The notes under the pieces were generated by a model. The model did no database searches and had not been told where the DNA came from. It worked only from the letters and a program-made list of their open reading frames with translations. The translations under genes were made by a program, and so were the position numbers. 64,000 bases of DNA from Rhodoferax sp. GW822-FHT02A01 (lineage in GTDB: Bacteria > Pseudomonadota > Gammaproteobacteria > Burkholderiales > Burkholderiaceae_C). The stretch lies in contig NZ_CP152376.1 in the NCBI RefSeq assembly GCF_038784515.1, positions 1,054,001 to 1,118,000 on the forward strand. Reading direction: 5' to 3'. Shown one piece after another: positions 9,856-18,735 of the stretch (position 1 is its first letter; every line of letters begins with the position of its first letter).

Positions 9856-10234
9856 TCGCGTTTATCTATCCGCCCTGTCCGGGGCAGGGAGTCGGTACGT
9901 CGGCTTTTCGAATCTTGGCTGGATTAGCGGCCTGCTGATGGTTTTGCCCAATGCACTGATTGCCGTGTACTATGCGCGCCGGGGTCGACAAGACATCGTT
10001 CTGAGTTCACAAATTGGTGATGCACATATCTGCGTTCCGATGTGCATTGGCATATTTGCAGTATTCAATTCGATTCACACCCCTGGCATGTTCCAAACGG
10101 GCATTTACGTCATCCTGGGTGCGGGCGTGCCGCACTTCTTGACCGTGGCCTTCCTCAAACGAGTGCCGCGAATCTTCGGAATAGGGTTGCTGGGAGCGTA
10201 TGGATTCTTCTTTTACAAGGGAATTGTGCATTAG
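9856..10234 (+). pseudogene. 5'-truncated sodium/calcium-type cation antiporter
   Basis: A continuous frame reads SALSGAGSRYVGFSNLGWIS, LMVLPNALIAVYYARRGRQD and QIGDAHICVPMCIGIFAV, with three hydrophobic segments to TAG 10234. This resembles the C-terminal repeat of CaCA-family exchangers, including the GD pair of the second alpha repeat. The N-terminal half is missing, and the frame begins just where the IS3 remnant ends, so the gene was probably cut by that insertion. The first ATG inside the frame is 9938, and a product from it is unlikely to work. Its stop overlaps that of the convergent diguanylate cyclase by 2 bp. Confidence 0.6.
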
Positions 10235-11166
10235 TTGGCACTGGCAAGGGCCTGGCCCAGGGTGACCCGATTGCGACCATCTTCCTTGGATTGATAGAGT
10301 GCTGCATCGGCTATTGCCAGCAACTCCTTGCTGCTCGTGACGCCGTCGTATTGAAGCCGGGCAACGCCAAAAGACATCGTGACAGGCAAGGACTCACCAT
10401 GGATCGGGTTACCGCTGGGCCCAATCTTCTTAAACGGGTGTCCTGCAATAGATTGCCGCAGTCTCTCAACAATGCTCAAGACTTGCCGCGCATCGGAATC
10501 CTCATAAATCAGCAAGAACTCCTCACCGCCATAGCGGCCAGCCACGTCAAGATGCTTGCGTGTGAATGAGTCAAACAGCATTCCCACCTCCTGCAAGACA
10601 GAATCACCCTGGATGTGACCGTACTGGTCATTGATTTTCTTGAAAAAGTCAATGTCAGCCAGAACAACAGCTCCCAGGCCAGAATTCTTGCGCTTCTGGC
10701 GCTGAAACGCTTTCTCAAATGCCTCCCGTATGGCGCGGCTGTTCATCAGTCCGGTTAAGCCATCTATGCTTGCCAATTTCTCGAATTGTGCTTTCATGAG
10801 TACGGCACTGAGCATGTTGCACATGACTTCACAAGCGCGCACTTCGTATGTCTGAATGTCAGACTCTTCCCCAAAAAAGTCACCTGCCAGAAGGTATCCA
10901 TGGCCCAGACTCTCGGGCATGTAGATCGATCCAACGATATCGCATCCCCAGCCTGGAACATTGACGGCCGACACACTCCGACGTTTAAAGGCCATGACCT
11001 CGTTGATGAATTCCGCCGGGGGATTGTTGATATCCAGGCATATCTTGCTGCCCTCTTCTAAATCCGGGCGCTGGTGCTCTGAACTGCAGACGCCCACCAC
11101 TTCCAGTATCAGGTCGTTTTCAATGGCATTGGCAATCTTGTACAAGACGCCAACGTGAAAGCCCAT
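10231..11166 (-). CDS. GAF-like plus GGDEF diguanylate cyclase
   Basis: About 311 aa. Residues 1-130 look like a GAF-type sensory domain (GFHVGVLYKIANAIENDLIL). Residues 145-305 form a GGDEF domain with LASIDGLTGLMNSRAIRE, LADIDFFKKINDQYGH and the active-site motif GRYGGEEFLLIYE. A GEE variant is competent in known cyclases. No membrane segment is seen, so it should be cytoplasmic and make c-di-GMP. I start at ATG 11166. The same frame continues upstream through a TAA to another ATG at 11295, which raises the possibility that this is the remnant of a longer protein (see next entry). Confidence 0.88.
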   Translation of the reverse strand: MGFHVGVLYKIANAIENDLILEVVGVCSSEHQRPDLEEGSKICLDINNPPAEFINEVMAFKRRSVSAVNVPGWGCDIVGSIYMPESLGHGYLLAGDFFGEESDIQTYEVRACEVMCNMLSAVLMKAQFEKLASIDGLTGLMNSRAIREAFEKAFQRQKRKNSGLGAVVLADIDFFKKINDQYGHIQGDSVLQEVGMLFDSFTRKHLDVAGRYGGEEFLLIYEDSDARQVLSIVERLRQSIAGHPFKKIGPSGNPIHGESLPVTMSFGVARLQYDGVTSSKELLAIADAALYQSKEDGRNRVTLGQALASAN

Positions 11167-11181
11167 CACGTTATTGACAAT

Positions 11182-11295
11182 TTACAGTGGCTTATCAAAA
11201 TAGCCTTGCCCCTGCAGCGACCTGCTGCTCAATTCGTGACTGAGCTCGCCGAGTTGATTCAACAGGTATTCTGCAGAATGTGTCGCTTTGGCCAT
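11182..11295 (-). pseudogene. possible severed N-terminus of the GAF-GGDEF protein
   Basis: An ATG at 11295 opens 37 codons (MAKATHSAEYLLNQLGELSH and on) that end in TAA at 11182-11184. The frame is the same as the GGDEF gene 16 bases further on. Reading through the TAA gives a smooth sequence: FDKPL, stop, IVNNVMGFHVGVLYK. The amphipathic helix here is what often precedes a GAF domain. A point mutation may therefore have split one gene, or this may be a short leader peptide. A sequencing error is also possible. Confidence 0.4.
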
Positions 11296-11768
11296 CGTTT
11301 CGTTACCTGAATTTTCCCTATGGTATCGGATGCCAGCCGAGTGGAGTACACGCGGGTGCCATATATGGACCCGTGCATTTGGCTGGATCCGTCCCCAAGA
11401 ACTGTGGGTGGGTCTGTGGGAAACTCTTGAATAACCTCAGCGAACCCGCATGCCTACAGCGTTTGCGGCTTGTGCTCAAAAAGGATGCAGATCGTTTATT
11501 CGATTGTGGTAGGGCATTCCACACCAAGAGGCCTAGATGGGCACGAAGCTGGCACTCTCTAGTGGTTGCAACCAGGCAGCCCGATTTTTGCAGCCACTAT
11601 AACTCTTGCTCCTTATTTCCTATGCAGGAACATCATTGGTAGGTGAAAAGCAATGCTCCACATTGCATATGACGACCATCGTGCAGTGATGAGATACACG
11701 TTTCTGGAAATGTCCAGACAGAAGGGGCCCACAGGCCCCTCGTCGACGACCGGACAAATCCGCTTATT
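11296..11768 (+). other. gene-free stretch
   Basis: 473 bases between two minus-strand genes. A 120-codon plus-strand frame from 11280 has no ribosome-binding site, an unnatural composition and no recognisable domain, so I do not call it. The right end contains the hairpin at 11723-11740. Confidence 0.4.
11723..11740 (-). terminator. hairpin downstream of the Lys/Ala-rich protein gene
   Basis: A perfect 7-bp GC-rich stem (AGGGGCC / GGCCCCT) with a 4-base loop lies 28 bases past the stop of the minus-strand gene at 11769. The bases after it on that strand are TCTGTC, so the U-tract is poor. It probably acts as a terminator or 3' stabiliser. Confidence 0.55.
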
Positions 11769-12566
11769 TTACAGCGGAGCATTGGCCTCTTCGCCCGTAT
11801 GCGTCACTGCAGCTTGTTCTGCCACCTTGCTTTTTTTCGGCGCTGCTTTGGCCTTGCGGGACACCTTGGGTTTCGCAGGCGTTCTTACTGCTTTTTCTTT
11901 CTTGGCAGGCTTTGCCTCCTTGGCTACCGCTTTCACATCGTTTACAGGTTCTTCCGAATTCGCGGCGTTTGCAGCGCTTTCGCCCAGTTGGTAAGTTCCA
12001 CGGCCTACCAATTTGACGGCGCCAGTGGCTAGAACTCTCTTCAGCGATATGCCCACTGAGCCCAATGGAAGCTTGGCGCCAGCTGCCAACGCAGCACCAG
12101 TGACAGCCGTACCTACGTCTGCTTTTAAGACACCTTGCAGATAAGACAGAAGCTTGCTGTCGTTTGCGGTGAGGGCGCCGGGAGCAGCAGCCTTGCGTCC
12201 AGTCTTCTTCGATGCCTTTACTTTCTTGGCAGCCTTGACATCTACTGCTGCAGCGTTGGAAATCGCCCCACGCTTGGCGACATCCCGCAGAACGATCACG
12301 TCTTCTACAGGATCAGCCAGTTCATTGGCCAGAGCAAAGAGCTTCTGAAGCTGGGACTCCACTGCGACAAGGCCTTGGCTCAGGCTGGAGAGTAACTTGA
12401 ATCGCTCGATCACCTGATCCGACTCCGTACCAAACGGCTGACTACTCAGGTTGGCAACGAGCGCCTCACCTTGCGCGCGCACCGTCTGCCCGAAGGCCTC
12501 AGCTGCATTGTGAGCAGCTTGACCTGCTTTTTGGATGAACGATAGGTTCTTTTGGTATAGCGACAT
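11769..12566 (-). CDS. Lys/Ala-rich phasin- or histone-H1-like protein
   Basis: 265 aa in three parts. Residues 1-95 are predicted amphipathic helix (LYQKNLSFIQKAGQAAHNAA and on), like the helical part of phasins. After a basic linker, a compact segment near 130-195 (NDSKLLSYLQGVL to VGRGTYQLGE) is unrecognised. Residues 205-265 are a low-complexity tail rich in Lys, Ala and Pro (AKEAKPAKKEKAVRTPAKPK) like bacterial H1-type DNA-binding tails. PHA-granule or nucleoid binding are both possible. No phaC or phaR gene is nearby. It is transcribed alone with a hairpin downstream. Confidence 0.7.
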   Translation of the reverse strand: MSLYQKNLSFIQKAGQAAHNAAEAFGQTVRAQGEALVANLSSQPFGTESDQVIERFKLLSSLSQGLVAVESQLQKLFALANELADPVEDVIVLRDVAKRGAISNAAAVDVKAAKKVKASKKTGRKAAAPGALTANDSKLLSYLQGVLKADVGTAVTGAALAAGAKLPLGSVGISLKRVLATGAVKLVGRGTYQLGESAANAANSEEPVNDVKAVAKEAKPAKKEKAVRTPAKPKVSRKAKAAPKKSKVAEQAAVTHTGEEANAPL

Positions 12567-13126
12567 ACAACTCCGAGAAAAATAGATGAGGAAATGAATA
12601 CTTTAGCGAATCAATCTTACGCCTGGCTGTGTATCCATTGTCTATACATGGTGGCAATGCAGCTAATGAAATCAGTATCGATTGTGTTAACCTTGCCTGC
12701 GGGAGAAGTGACAGTAAAGCGTTAAGGCGAATGGCCGTAACCAGCCAATTCAAATCGATAGTTGTACGTCGCATGACGACCACCAGCAGCCACTCATCAA
12801 TGGTTGGTAACAGGTAGTCAATTTCGTCACCCATTCCCGATTCAGAACGCAAATTATTGAAGATCAATGCACAGGGACCGCAAACGCAATGCGTTATTAC
12901 GGGAATCCGGTCGGTTGGCTCGCATATTCTCCCCCAAATGGATACGACTTTCTTCATAGTAGTCAAGAACTGGGCCAATCGCCATTCGCTTCGGCCGCGA
13001 CATCAACCTGCTTCTTGGCCTAACCTACAATCCGAGACGCGCCGGTGGCTGCAACCGCCGCAAGCCGCATGGTGGTGTGGCACGGCTACTACTTGTATCA
13101 TGTGCCCGTTCCAGTAGTTCACCCGT
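12567..13126 (+). other. intergenic region between divergent genes
   Basis: 560 bases separating the Lys/Ala-rich gene from the LysR gene. A minus-strand frame at 12499-12978 spans most of it and runs into the neighbouring gene. It has no domain, no ribosome-binding site and an irregular composition, so I reject it. Promoters for both flanking genes should lie here. Confidence 0.4.
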
Positions 13127-14017
13127 ATGCGCATTAAACACATCGAAGTTTTCAACGCGATCATGCTAACTGGCACAGTTAGTGCGGCGGCACGGCTTCT
13201 GCATGTCACGCAGTCCGCCGTTACCCAGACACTGCAGCATGCAGAGCTGCAATTGGGATACGCGCTGTTTACACGCCAGTCCAATCGGCTCATTCCTACG
13301 CGTGAAGCACAATCCATGTACCCCGAGGTGCAAAGGCTCATGTCGCAGCTGGAGTCGGTGCGGCGCATGAGCAAGGCCCTCGGTAAGGGGGAAGGCAATC
13401 ATTTGAGAATTTTGATTGTTCCATCTTTGGCGGTACGCGCCCTCCCTGACGCGTTACAGCGATTTCGTGCACGTTACCCGGACATGCAGGTTTCGATCCG
13501 TACGATGCATTCAAATGAAATTGCCCAGGCCATCGCCCTCCAGGAAGGGGATGTCGGCGTGGTGTACGGTAGCCTTCCCCACCCTGCCGTGCACGAAGAA
13601 TCCGTTGCCGTCGGGCGCTTGGTGTGTGTGTCGCGGGTCGGCAGTCCGGGCGCGGACGGACGCAATACCGTGGCGCTGGAGGACGTGCTGCGCGGTCGCT
13701 TCATCTGCATCGATGAAAGGGATCCGCTGGGCGCCATGCTGGCTGATCAATGGGCACGTCTGGGGCTGGCACCTCACGCGGACATCACCGTCCAGACCCA
13801 TCACATTGCAATGGTGTTGGCCGAGGAAGGATTTGGTCCAGCGATCATTGACTCCTTCACAGCCCAGGCGAGTCGGAATGCGCGTCTCCATGTGCGCGAT
13901 TTGTTACCTGAAGTACCGGTAGAAATTCGGGCACTGTTACCGCTGGGCATACGGTCGCCGCGCCCAGTAACGGACTTCCTGAAAGCCCTGCGTTTCGTGA
14001 CGACCAAAGACTCGTGA
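13127..14017 (+). CDS. LysR-family transcriptional regulator
   Basis: 296 aa. The N-terminal winged HTH is clear (MRIKHIEVFNAIMLTGTVSA, then ARLLHVTQSAVTQTLQHAEL, residues 1-60). It is followed by a LysR substrate-binding domain (residues 90-290) with VGVVYGSLPHP and the IDSFTA segment. It converges on the glt operon with under 50 bp between stops and is the obvious candidate regulator for acidic amino acid uptake. Unlike most LysR genes it is not divergent from its presumed target, so the link is inferred from proximity. Confidence 0.9.
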   Translation: MRIKHIEVFNAIMLTGTVSAAARLLHVTQSAVTQTLQHAELQLGYALFTRQSNRLIPTREAQSMYPEVQRLMSQLESVRRMSKALGKGEGNHLRILIVPSLAVRALPDALQRFRARYPDMQVSIRTMHSNEIAQAIALQEGDVGVVYGSLPHPAVHEESVAVGRLVCVSRVGSPGADGRNTVALEDVLRGRFICIDERDPLGAMLADQWARLGLAPHADITVQTHHIAMVLAEEGFGPAIIDSFTAQASRNARLHVRDLLPEVPVEIRALLPLGIRSPRPVTDFLKALRFVTTKDS

Positions 14018-14065
14018 GAGGCCCTGTCCACAGATACGCGTGGGGCCCATGCGGGGTGGCTGCGT

Positions 14066-14800
14066 TCAGTGCTGCAGGATCTTGGATAGGAAATCCTGGG
14101 CGCGTGGAGGGCGTGATCCGGTATCTCCGAAGAAAGAGCGGGTTTGGCAATCCTCCACAATCTTTCCTCCGTCCATGAAGATCACGCGGTGGCTAACCTT
14201 CTTGGCAAACCCCATTTCATGCGTAACCACCATCATCGTCATCCCCTCTTTGGCAAGTGAGACCATGACGTCCAAAACCTCTCCCACCATCTCCGGATCC
14301 AGTGCCGAAGTGGGCTCGTCAAAAAGCATCACCATCGGGTCCATGCTGAGAGACCTTGCAATGGCCACGCGTTGCTGTTGCCCTCCCGAGAGTTGCCCTG
14401 GAAACTTGTCTTTGTGCTGAGACAAGCCGACGCGATCCAGCATCTTCAATCCCCGCGCACGGGCATCTCCCGCGCTGCGGTTGAGAACTTTGACTTGTGC
14501 GAGTGTCAGGTTGTCGGTCACCGTCAAGTGGGGAAACAGTTCAAAGTGCTGAAATACCATGCCAACGCGTGAGCGTAGCTTTGGCAGATTGGTGTGGGGT
14601 GCTCTCAGGCTGATTCCGTCCACCACAATGTCGCCACTTTGAACGGGCTCCAGTGCATTGACGGTCTTGATCAGCGTGGACTTTCCCGAGCCGGAAGGAC
14701 CACACACTACAACCACCTCGCCAGCGGCAACCTGTGTAGTGCAGTCGCTCAGTACCTGAAAGCCACCGTACCATTTGGAAACGTTCTGGATTTTGATCAT
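14066..14800 (-). CDS. gltL: glutamate/aspartate ABC transporter ATP-binding protein
   Basis: About 244 aa from ATG 14800, placed 7 bases after GAGGAG; a TTG five codons upstream is a worse start. All ABC ATPase motifs are present: Walker [13 protein letters not shown]-loop FQHFELFPH, signature LSGGQQQR, Walker [13 protein letters not shown] and the H-switch VVTHEMGFA. Close to the GltL/GlnQ class of polar amino-acid importers. It is the last gene of the operon, 11 bp after gltK, and energises uptake at the inner membrane with GltJ and GltK. Confidence 0.93.
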   Translation of the reverse strand: MIKIQNVSKWYGGFQVLSDCTTQVAAGEVVVVCGPSGSGKSTLIKTVNALEPVQSGDIVVDGISLRAPHTNLPKLRSRVGMVFQHFELFPHLTVTDNLTLAQVKVLNRSAGDARARGLKMLDRVGLSQHKDKFPGQLSGGQQQRVAIARSLSMDPMVMLFDEPTSALDPEMVGEVLDVMVSLAKEGMTMMVVTHEMGFAKKVSHRVIFMDGGKIVEDCQTRSFFGDTGSRPPRAQDFLSKILQH

Positions 14801-14811
14801 CTTGGGACTCC

Positions 14812-15477
14812 TCAACGAATGATTTGGATTTTTTTCTGTAATCGACGCACCAGCATCGACAAGCTGAAGCAGATCAGGAAGTAGCTCGCGGCGGCCACCA
14901 CGTAGGTTTCAACTGGGCGGTTGTAGTTACGCCCAACTATTTCGAATCCCTTCAATAGGTCGTACGCGCCAACGCTATACACCAGCGAGGTGTCTTGAAA
15001 AAGCACGATGGTTTGTGTCAACAGGACTGGCAACATGTTGCGAAACGCCTGGGGCAGAACCACCAACTGCATGCACTGTCCATATGTCATACCCATGGCA
15101 TAGCCCGCATACATTTGTCCCTTGGGAACAGACTGGATGCCAGAGCGCATGATTTCGGCGTAATACGCCGCTTCAAATATTGAGAAGGTGATGATGGCGG
15201 ACATTTCGGCTCCGATGGGCCGACCCAATAGCAAGGGCATAAGCAGAAAGAACCACAAAATGACCATGACCAGCGGGATGGAGCGCAACGTATTGACATA
15301 GGCTGACGCCGCGAGACGCAACCCCTTGGTGTCGGACAACCGCATCAGTGCCAGCGCGGTACCCAGCAGGATGCCGCACACCATGGAGATCAGAGTCAGC
15401 TGCAATGAAAAGAACAATCCCTTGGCGATGAAGTTGGAGACGACCGTCCCGTTCAAGAATGAAAAGTCGAAGTTCAT
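14812..15477 (-). CDS. gltK: glutamate/aspartate ABC transporter permease GltK
   Basis: 221 aa, an amino-acid-type (HisM/GltK) permease with about five TM segments and the N-terminal [20 protein letters not shown] signature. The EAA loop is seen as [22 protein letters not shown] sequence ([20 protein letters not shown]) near residues 118-137, where it docks with the ATPase. The start overlaps the gltJ stop by ATGA, so the two permeases are translationally coupled. Confidence 0.92.
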   Translation of the reverse strand: MNFDFSFLNGTVVSNFIAKGLFFSLQLTLISMVCGILLGTALALMRLSDTKGLRLAASAYVNTLRSIPLVMVILWFFLLMPLLLGRPIGAEMSAIITFSIFEAAYYAEIMRSGIQSVPKGQMYAGYAMGMTYGQCMQLVVLPQAFRNMLPVLLTQTIVLFQDTSLVYSVGAYDLLKGFEIVGRNYNRPVETYVVAAASYFLICFSLSMLVRRLQKKIQIIR

Positions 15478-16184
15478 AGGGAAGCTCCACGTCGATGTGC
15501 CACACTGATCCGGTTCTCCAACACCAGGGCCATGCGATTGATGGCAAACGCGGATATGAAATACAGACCGGTGACGGCAAGGTAGATTTCAATACCACGC
15601 GCGGTTTCTTCTTGGGCCTGGATGGCAAACATAGTCAGCTCCGAGATACCTACTGCAAACGCCACCGAAGAGTTCTTGATGATGTTCATCGCTTCGCTGG
15701 TCAGTGGTGGAATGACAATGCGTATGGCCGTAGGTAGCAACACGTAACGGTAGGTTTGCACCAACGTTAAGCCCATGGCCAGCCCGGCGTAACGCTGACC
15801 GGTAGGAATGGCTTGGATACCCGCCTTGACTTGTTCTGCAACCCGCGCCGATGTAAAAAATCCCAATGCCGTAACCACCAACAGAAAGCCAGGGACCGCC
15901 CTCAGACTGGGAAACACGGATGGCACGACGTGGTACCACACAAAAATTTGTACCAAAAGCGGTACGTTGCGGAATAGTTCGGTCCACACATTGCCTACAG
16001 TAACCAGGGCGCGTGAGGGCGTGGTGCGCAAAATGCCCACCAAAATCCCGCTGGCCAGCGCCAGCAACAGGGCGAGCAACGCAACGGACAGGGTCCAGGC
16101 CCACGCAGACAGAAGCCATCGCAGGTACGTTTGTCCTGAGCCGTTGTCTTGCAGGAATATCTGCCAGTACCACGGCTGCATCAT
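15474..16184 (-). CDS. gltJ: glutamate/aspartate ABC transporter permease GltJ
   Basis: 236 aa, polar amino-acid permease with about five TM segments. It shows VALLALLLALASGILVGILR, an EAA loop (QVKAGIQAIPTGQRYAGLAM, near residues 123-142) and a C-terminal TM with LYFISAFAINR. Two ATGs lie in tandem at the start. It is followed by gltK with a 4-bp overlap. Upstream, 188 bp separate it from the chemoreceptor gene, so a secondary promoter may exist there even though all genes share a strand. Confidence 0.92.
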   Translation of the reverse strand: MMQPWYWQIFLQDNGSGQTYLRWLLSAWAWTLSVALLALLLALASGILVGILRTTPSRALVTVGNVWTELFRNVPLLVQIFVWYHVVPSVFPSLRAVPGFLLVVTALGFFTSARVAEQVKAGIQAIPTGQRYAGLAMGLTLVQTYRYVLLPTAIRIVIPPLTSEAMNIIKNSSVAFAVGISELTMFAIQAQEETARGIEIYLAVTGLYFISAFAINRMALVLENRISVAHRRGASL

Positions 16185-16372
16185 TTACGACCCCCGACAT
16201 GGTTGGCATATGGAGGAGCCTCCGCAGGGCGGATTTGCATACCCCCCACGACGCGACTTGGAAATTGCTTTCCGCCGAGACGATTACGTTCCTGACGGAA
16301 CACGGTATCTTGGTGTGGTTTCGGATTCATGAGACGGGTGGGAATGTGGAAAAAGACATGAAGACCCCTGGG

Positions 16373-17938
16373 TTACAACTTGAATTGACCTACGACCTGC
16401 GAGAGCCGGTCGGCCTGATCGCGCATGGCCTGAGCGGCAGCGGCACTTTGCTCCACCAGGGCCGCGTTCTGCTGCGTCATGTGGTCCAGGTGCCGCATGG
16501 CGGTTTCCAACCTGGTCGTGCCTAGGGACTGCGCAGTGGCGGCAATGGTGATCTGACCGACGAGATGCGCGACATTGTTGACGGAACCCACCATCTCGTT
16601 CATGGTGCGCCCTGCGTTGTGGACCTGATCCGCGCCAGCATTCACGCTGATTACCGACGCTTGGATCAGGCTCTTTATTTCCTTGGCAGCCTCTGCGCAG
16701 CGCTGCGCGAGTCCCCGCACCTCGGACGCTACAACGGCAAAGCCGCGTCCGTGCTCGCCCGCTCTGGCTGCCTCGACGGCGGCGTTCAACGCCAGAATGT
16801 TGGTCTGAAAGGCAATGCCGTCGATGACGCCAATAATGGCGGAGATTTTCTGGGAACTCTCGTTGATGGCCTGCATGGTTTGCACGACAGATCTCACGAC
16901 AACACCACCACGTGAGGCCACTTTCGCCGCGTTATCGGCCGAATTATTGGTCTGCACCGCGGCTTCGGCCGATCGGTGGATGACGGTAGAGAGTTGCTCC
17001 AGGTCTGTGCTGGCTTGTTGAAGTTGGGTTGCCGTCGTTTCTGTACGTAGGCTCAGGTCGAGATTGCCGGTGGCGATTTCACTGGCCGTGGAAAGGATGG
17101 ATTCTGAGGCCCATTGAACGGCTTCCATGGAGGCCCTCAACCGCGCAACCATATGACTCAGTGCATTCACCATATGACCTATCTCATCACTTTCCTGGGT
17201 ACGAATCTGGATGTCTAATTGCCCGTCCGCAACGCGCTGGGTGGTATGGATAACCTGCCCGATCTGGCGAGTAATGCGCTGTTGGGTTACCCAGGAGAAC
17301 GCGACACAGGCACCTACTGCAAGCAGTCCTAACACGATCAGAAGTGCGGATTGCTTTTGCGCATCTGAAGCGAGTTCCTTGCTTTGCAGATCGGTTTGTC
17401 GTTGCACCTGCTCCATGACTTGGTTCAAGGTCTGGTTCAGGGACATGAAATCCTGATCGGCGTTCTTCATAGCCTCGTCATTGGGAGATTCGGTCGATAG
17501 TTCGATGGCCCGGTCACCCGAATGTGCATAGGCCTGCACCTGGTGTTCAATGGTCTGGGCAAGCAACGCGTCCACCGCTTGGTCCTTGCCCTCCTTGCCC
17601 TCCTTGCCCTCCTTGCCCTCCTTGCCCTCCTTGCCCTCCTTGCCCTCCTTGCCCGTGGCTATACGGTGCAGCAGCGTCTCTCGCTGGGTGCGAATCGCCT
17701 GGATTCTTTTGCTGCCCAAAGCATTGATGACCGCCATGGTTCGATACAGGTCTATATGCGCATCATTCAAGGTGGATCGCATCTTCAGGACTTCTGTGTA
17801 CCGCCCCATCATGGCCACTTCTGAGGTGCGGCTACGTTCACGGAATACGCTGAGTGCCCAGAGCGAGGCACCCAGCAAGACGATCAGCAGCACGGTGCTC
17901 AAGGCAGGGGCGATCAGCAGTTTCGTACGCAGACGCAT
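16373..17938 (-). CDS. methyl-accepting chemotaxis protein inside the glt operon
   Basis: 521 aa. TM1 is at about 10-30. A periplasmic four-helix-type ligand domain spans about 31-205 and contains a run of seven GKE triplets near residues 96-116. TM2 is at about 200-220 ([20 protein letters not shown]), followed by HAMP and the signalling domain. The tip reads [20 protein letters not shown], with Cys where QRSA is usual. There is no C-terminal pentapeptide for CheR tethering. Start ATG follows CAGGAGAAACC. Its place between racemase and gltJ suggests it senses the transported amino acids or their binding protein. Confidence 0.93.
   Translation of the reverse strand: MRLRTKLLIAPALSTVLLIVLLGASLWALSVFRERSRTSEVAMMGRYTEVLKMRSTLNDAHIDLYRTMAVINALGSKRIQAIRTQRETLLHRIATGKEGKEGKEGKEGKEGKEGKEGKDQAVDALLAQTIEHQVQAYAHSGDRAIELSTESPNDEAMKNADQDFMSLNQTLNQVMEQVQRQTDLQSKELASDAQKQSALLIVLGLLAVGACVAFSWVTQQRITRQIGQVIHTTQRVADGQLDIQIRTQESDEIGHMVNALSHMVARLRASMEAVQWASESILSTASEIATGNLDLSLRTETTATQLQQASTDLEQLSTVIHRSAEAAVQTNNSADNAAKVASRGGVVVRSVVQTMQAINESSQKISAIIGVIDGIAFQTNILALNAAVEAARAGEHGRGFAVVASEVRGLAQRCAEAAKEIKSLIQASVISVNAGADQVHNAGRTMNEMVGSVNNVAHLVGQITIAATAQSLGTTRLETAMRHLDHMTQQNAALVEQSAAAAQAMRDQADRLSQVVGQFKL
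17582..17653 (-). repeat. 9-bp tandem repeat encoding (GKE)n in the chemoreceptor
   Basis: Seven exact copies of CTCCTTGCC on the plus strand (17591-17653), preceded by one variant copy (17582-17590), encode Gly-Lys-Glu repeats ending in GKD. The unit is a multiple of three, so slippage changes length without breaking the frame. It lies in the periplasmic ligand-binding part of the receptor. Confidence 0.95.
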
Positions 17939-17962
17939 GGTTTCTCCTGGGCCTGACTGTCT

Positions 17963-18733
17963 TCAGACAGTGGGCACGGCACGCTGCGAAAGCGACCAGG
18001 CAACGGTTCGACGAGCCAGAGACGCAGTGGCATCCACTACCGGCGCAGGCGCATTGCTGTCATCAAGCACCAGCGGTATTTCCGTGCAGCCCAGAACCAG
18101 TACCTGTGCCCCGCGTCTGAACAGTGCGTTGGCGGCTGTCAGCAAATGCTTGCGGCCCACATCTAGCGCGCCCGATTTCACGGCTTCTATGCCTGGCATC
18201 ACGGACTCCAACATTTCACCGGCAGTGGGCAGGGCCCACTGCACGCTAGTAGCGCTTGCCAGATACTGAGTCCGGTTCACATAGAGCCCTGAGGCCAGCG
18301 TCGCGTCGGTGCACAGAAGTCCTACCGTCACACCTTCTCCCGCTCTGGCCACGGCGTCCTGCAACGCGGCATCCACCAGATGCAGCATGGGCAACCCCAC
18401 TGCGCTCTGCAGTTCGGAATACCACAGATGTGCGGTATTGCAAGGAACCACAATCAGCCCGGCACCGGCTCGGGACAAACGCAGTCCACTGGCAATCATG
18501 GCGCGAAGTGGTGATTGACCATCTCCGCGAAACGCGGCAGTCCTGTCCGGGATTTGGGGAATCGAGCTCACCACCATTGGAATGTGGTCCTGATCCGTGG
18601 CGGAAGGTGTTGCTTGGAGCACCTTCTGCATGAAGTCCACGGTCGCCATGGGGCCCATGCCACCGAGTACACCAATCAGGCCGGGAATCAATTCGGAGTC
18701 CATGGGTGTTTGCGAAAGAAGGTTGGCGTCCAT
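17963..18733 (-). CDS. aspartate/glutamate racemase family protein
   Basis: 256 aa. The Asp/Glu racemase fold is marked by GVLGGMGPMATVDFMQKVL near residue 20 and by both active-site Cys contexts, VVPCNTAHLW near 110 and VLGCTEIPLVL near 217. A cofactor-independent racemase interconverting L- and D-aspartate or glutamate is likely. It sits 2 bp after gltI and before the chemoreceptor, so it may process imported acidic amino acids, including D-forms. Confidence 0.9.
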   Translation of the reverse strand: MDANLLSQTPMDSELIPGLIGVLGGMGPMATVDFMQKVLQATPSATDQDHIPMVVSSIPQIPDRTAAFRGDGQSPLRAMIASGLRLSRAGAGLIVVPCNTAHLWYSELQSAVGLPMLHLVDAALQDAVARAGEGVTVGLLCTDATLASGLYVNRTQYLASATSVQWALPTAGEMLESVMPGIEAVKSGALDVGRKHLLTAANALFRRGAQVLVLGCTEIPLVLDDSNAPAPVVDATASLARRTVAWSLSQRAVPTV

Positions 18734-18735
18734 CG

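Noticed and set aside
11280..11642. 120-codon plus-strand frame
   Set aside because: Composition unlike a protein, no start signal, and it overlaps the upstream part of the diguanylate cyclase frame.
12499..12978. 159-codon minus-strand frame upstream of the Lys/Ala-rich gene
   Set aside because: No ribosome-binding site or domain, odd composition, and it overlaps the start of a well supported gene by 68 bases.
17522..18269. Plus-strand frames with Leu/Ala/Pro repeats over the chemoreceptor
   Set aside because: They are antisense shadows of the GKE-coding 9-bp repeat and the receptor gene.
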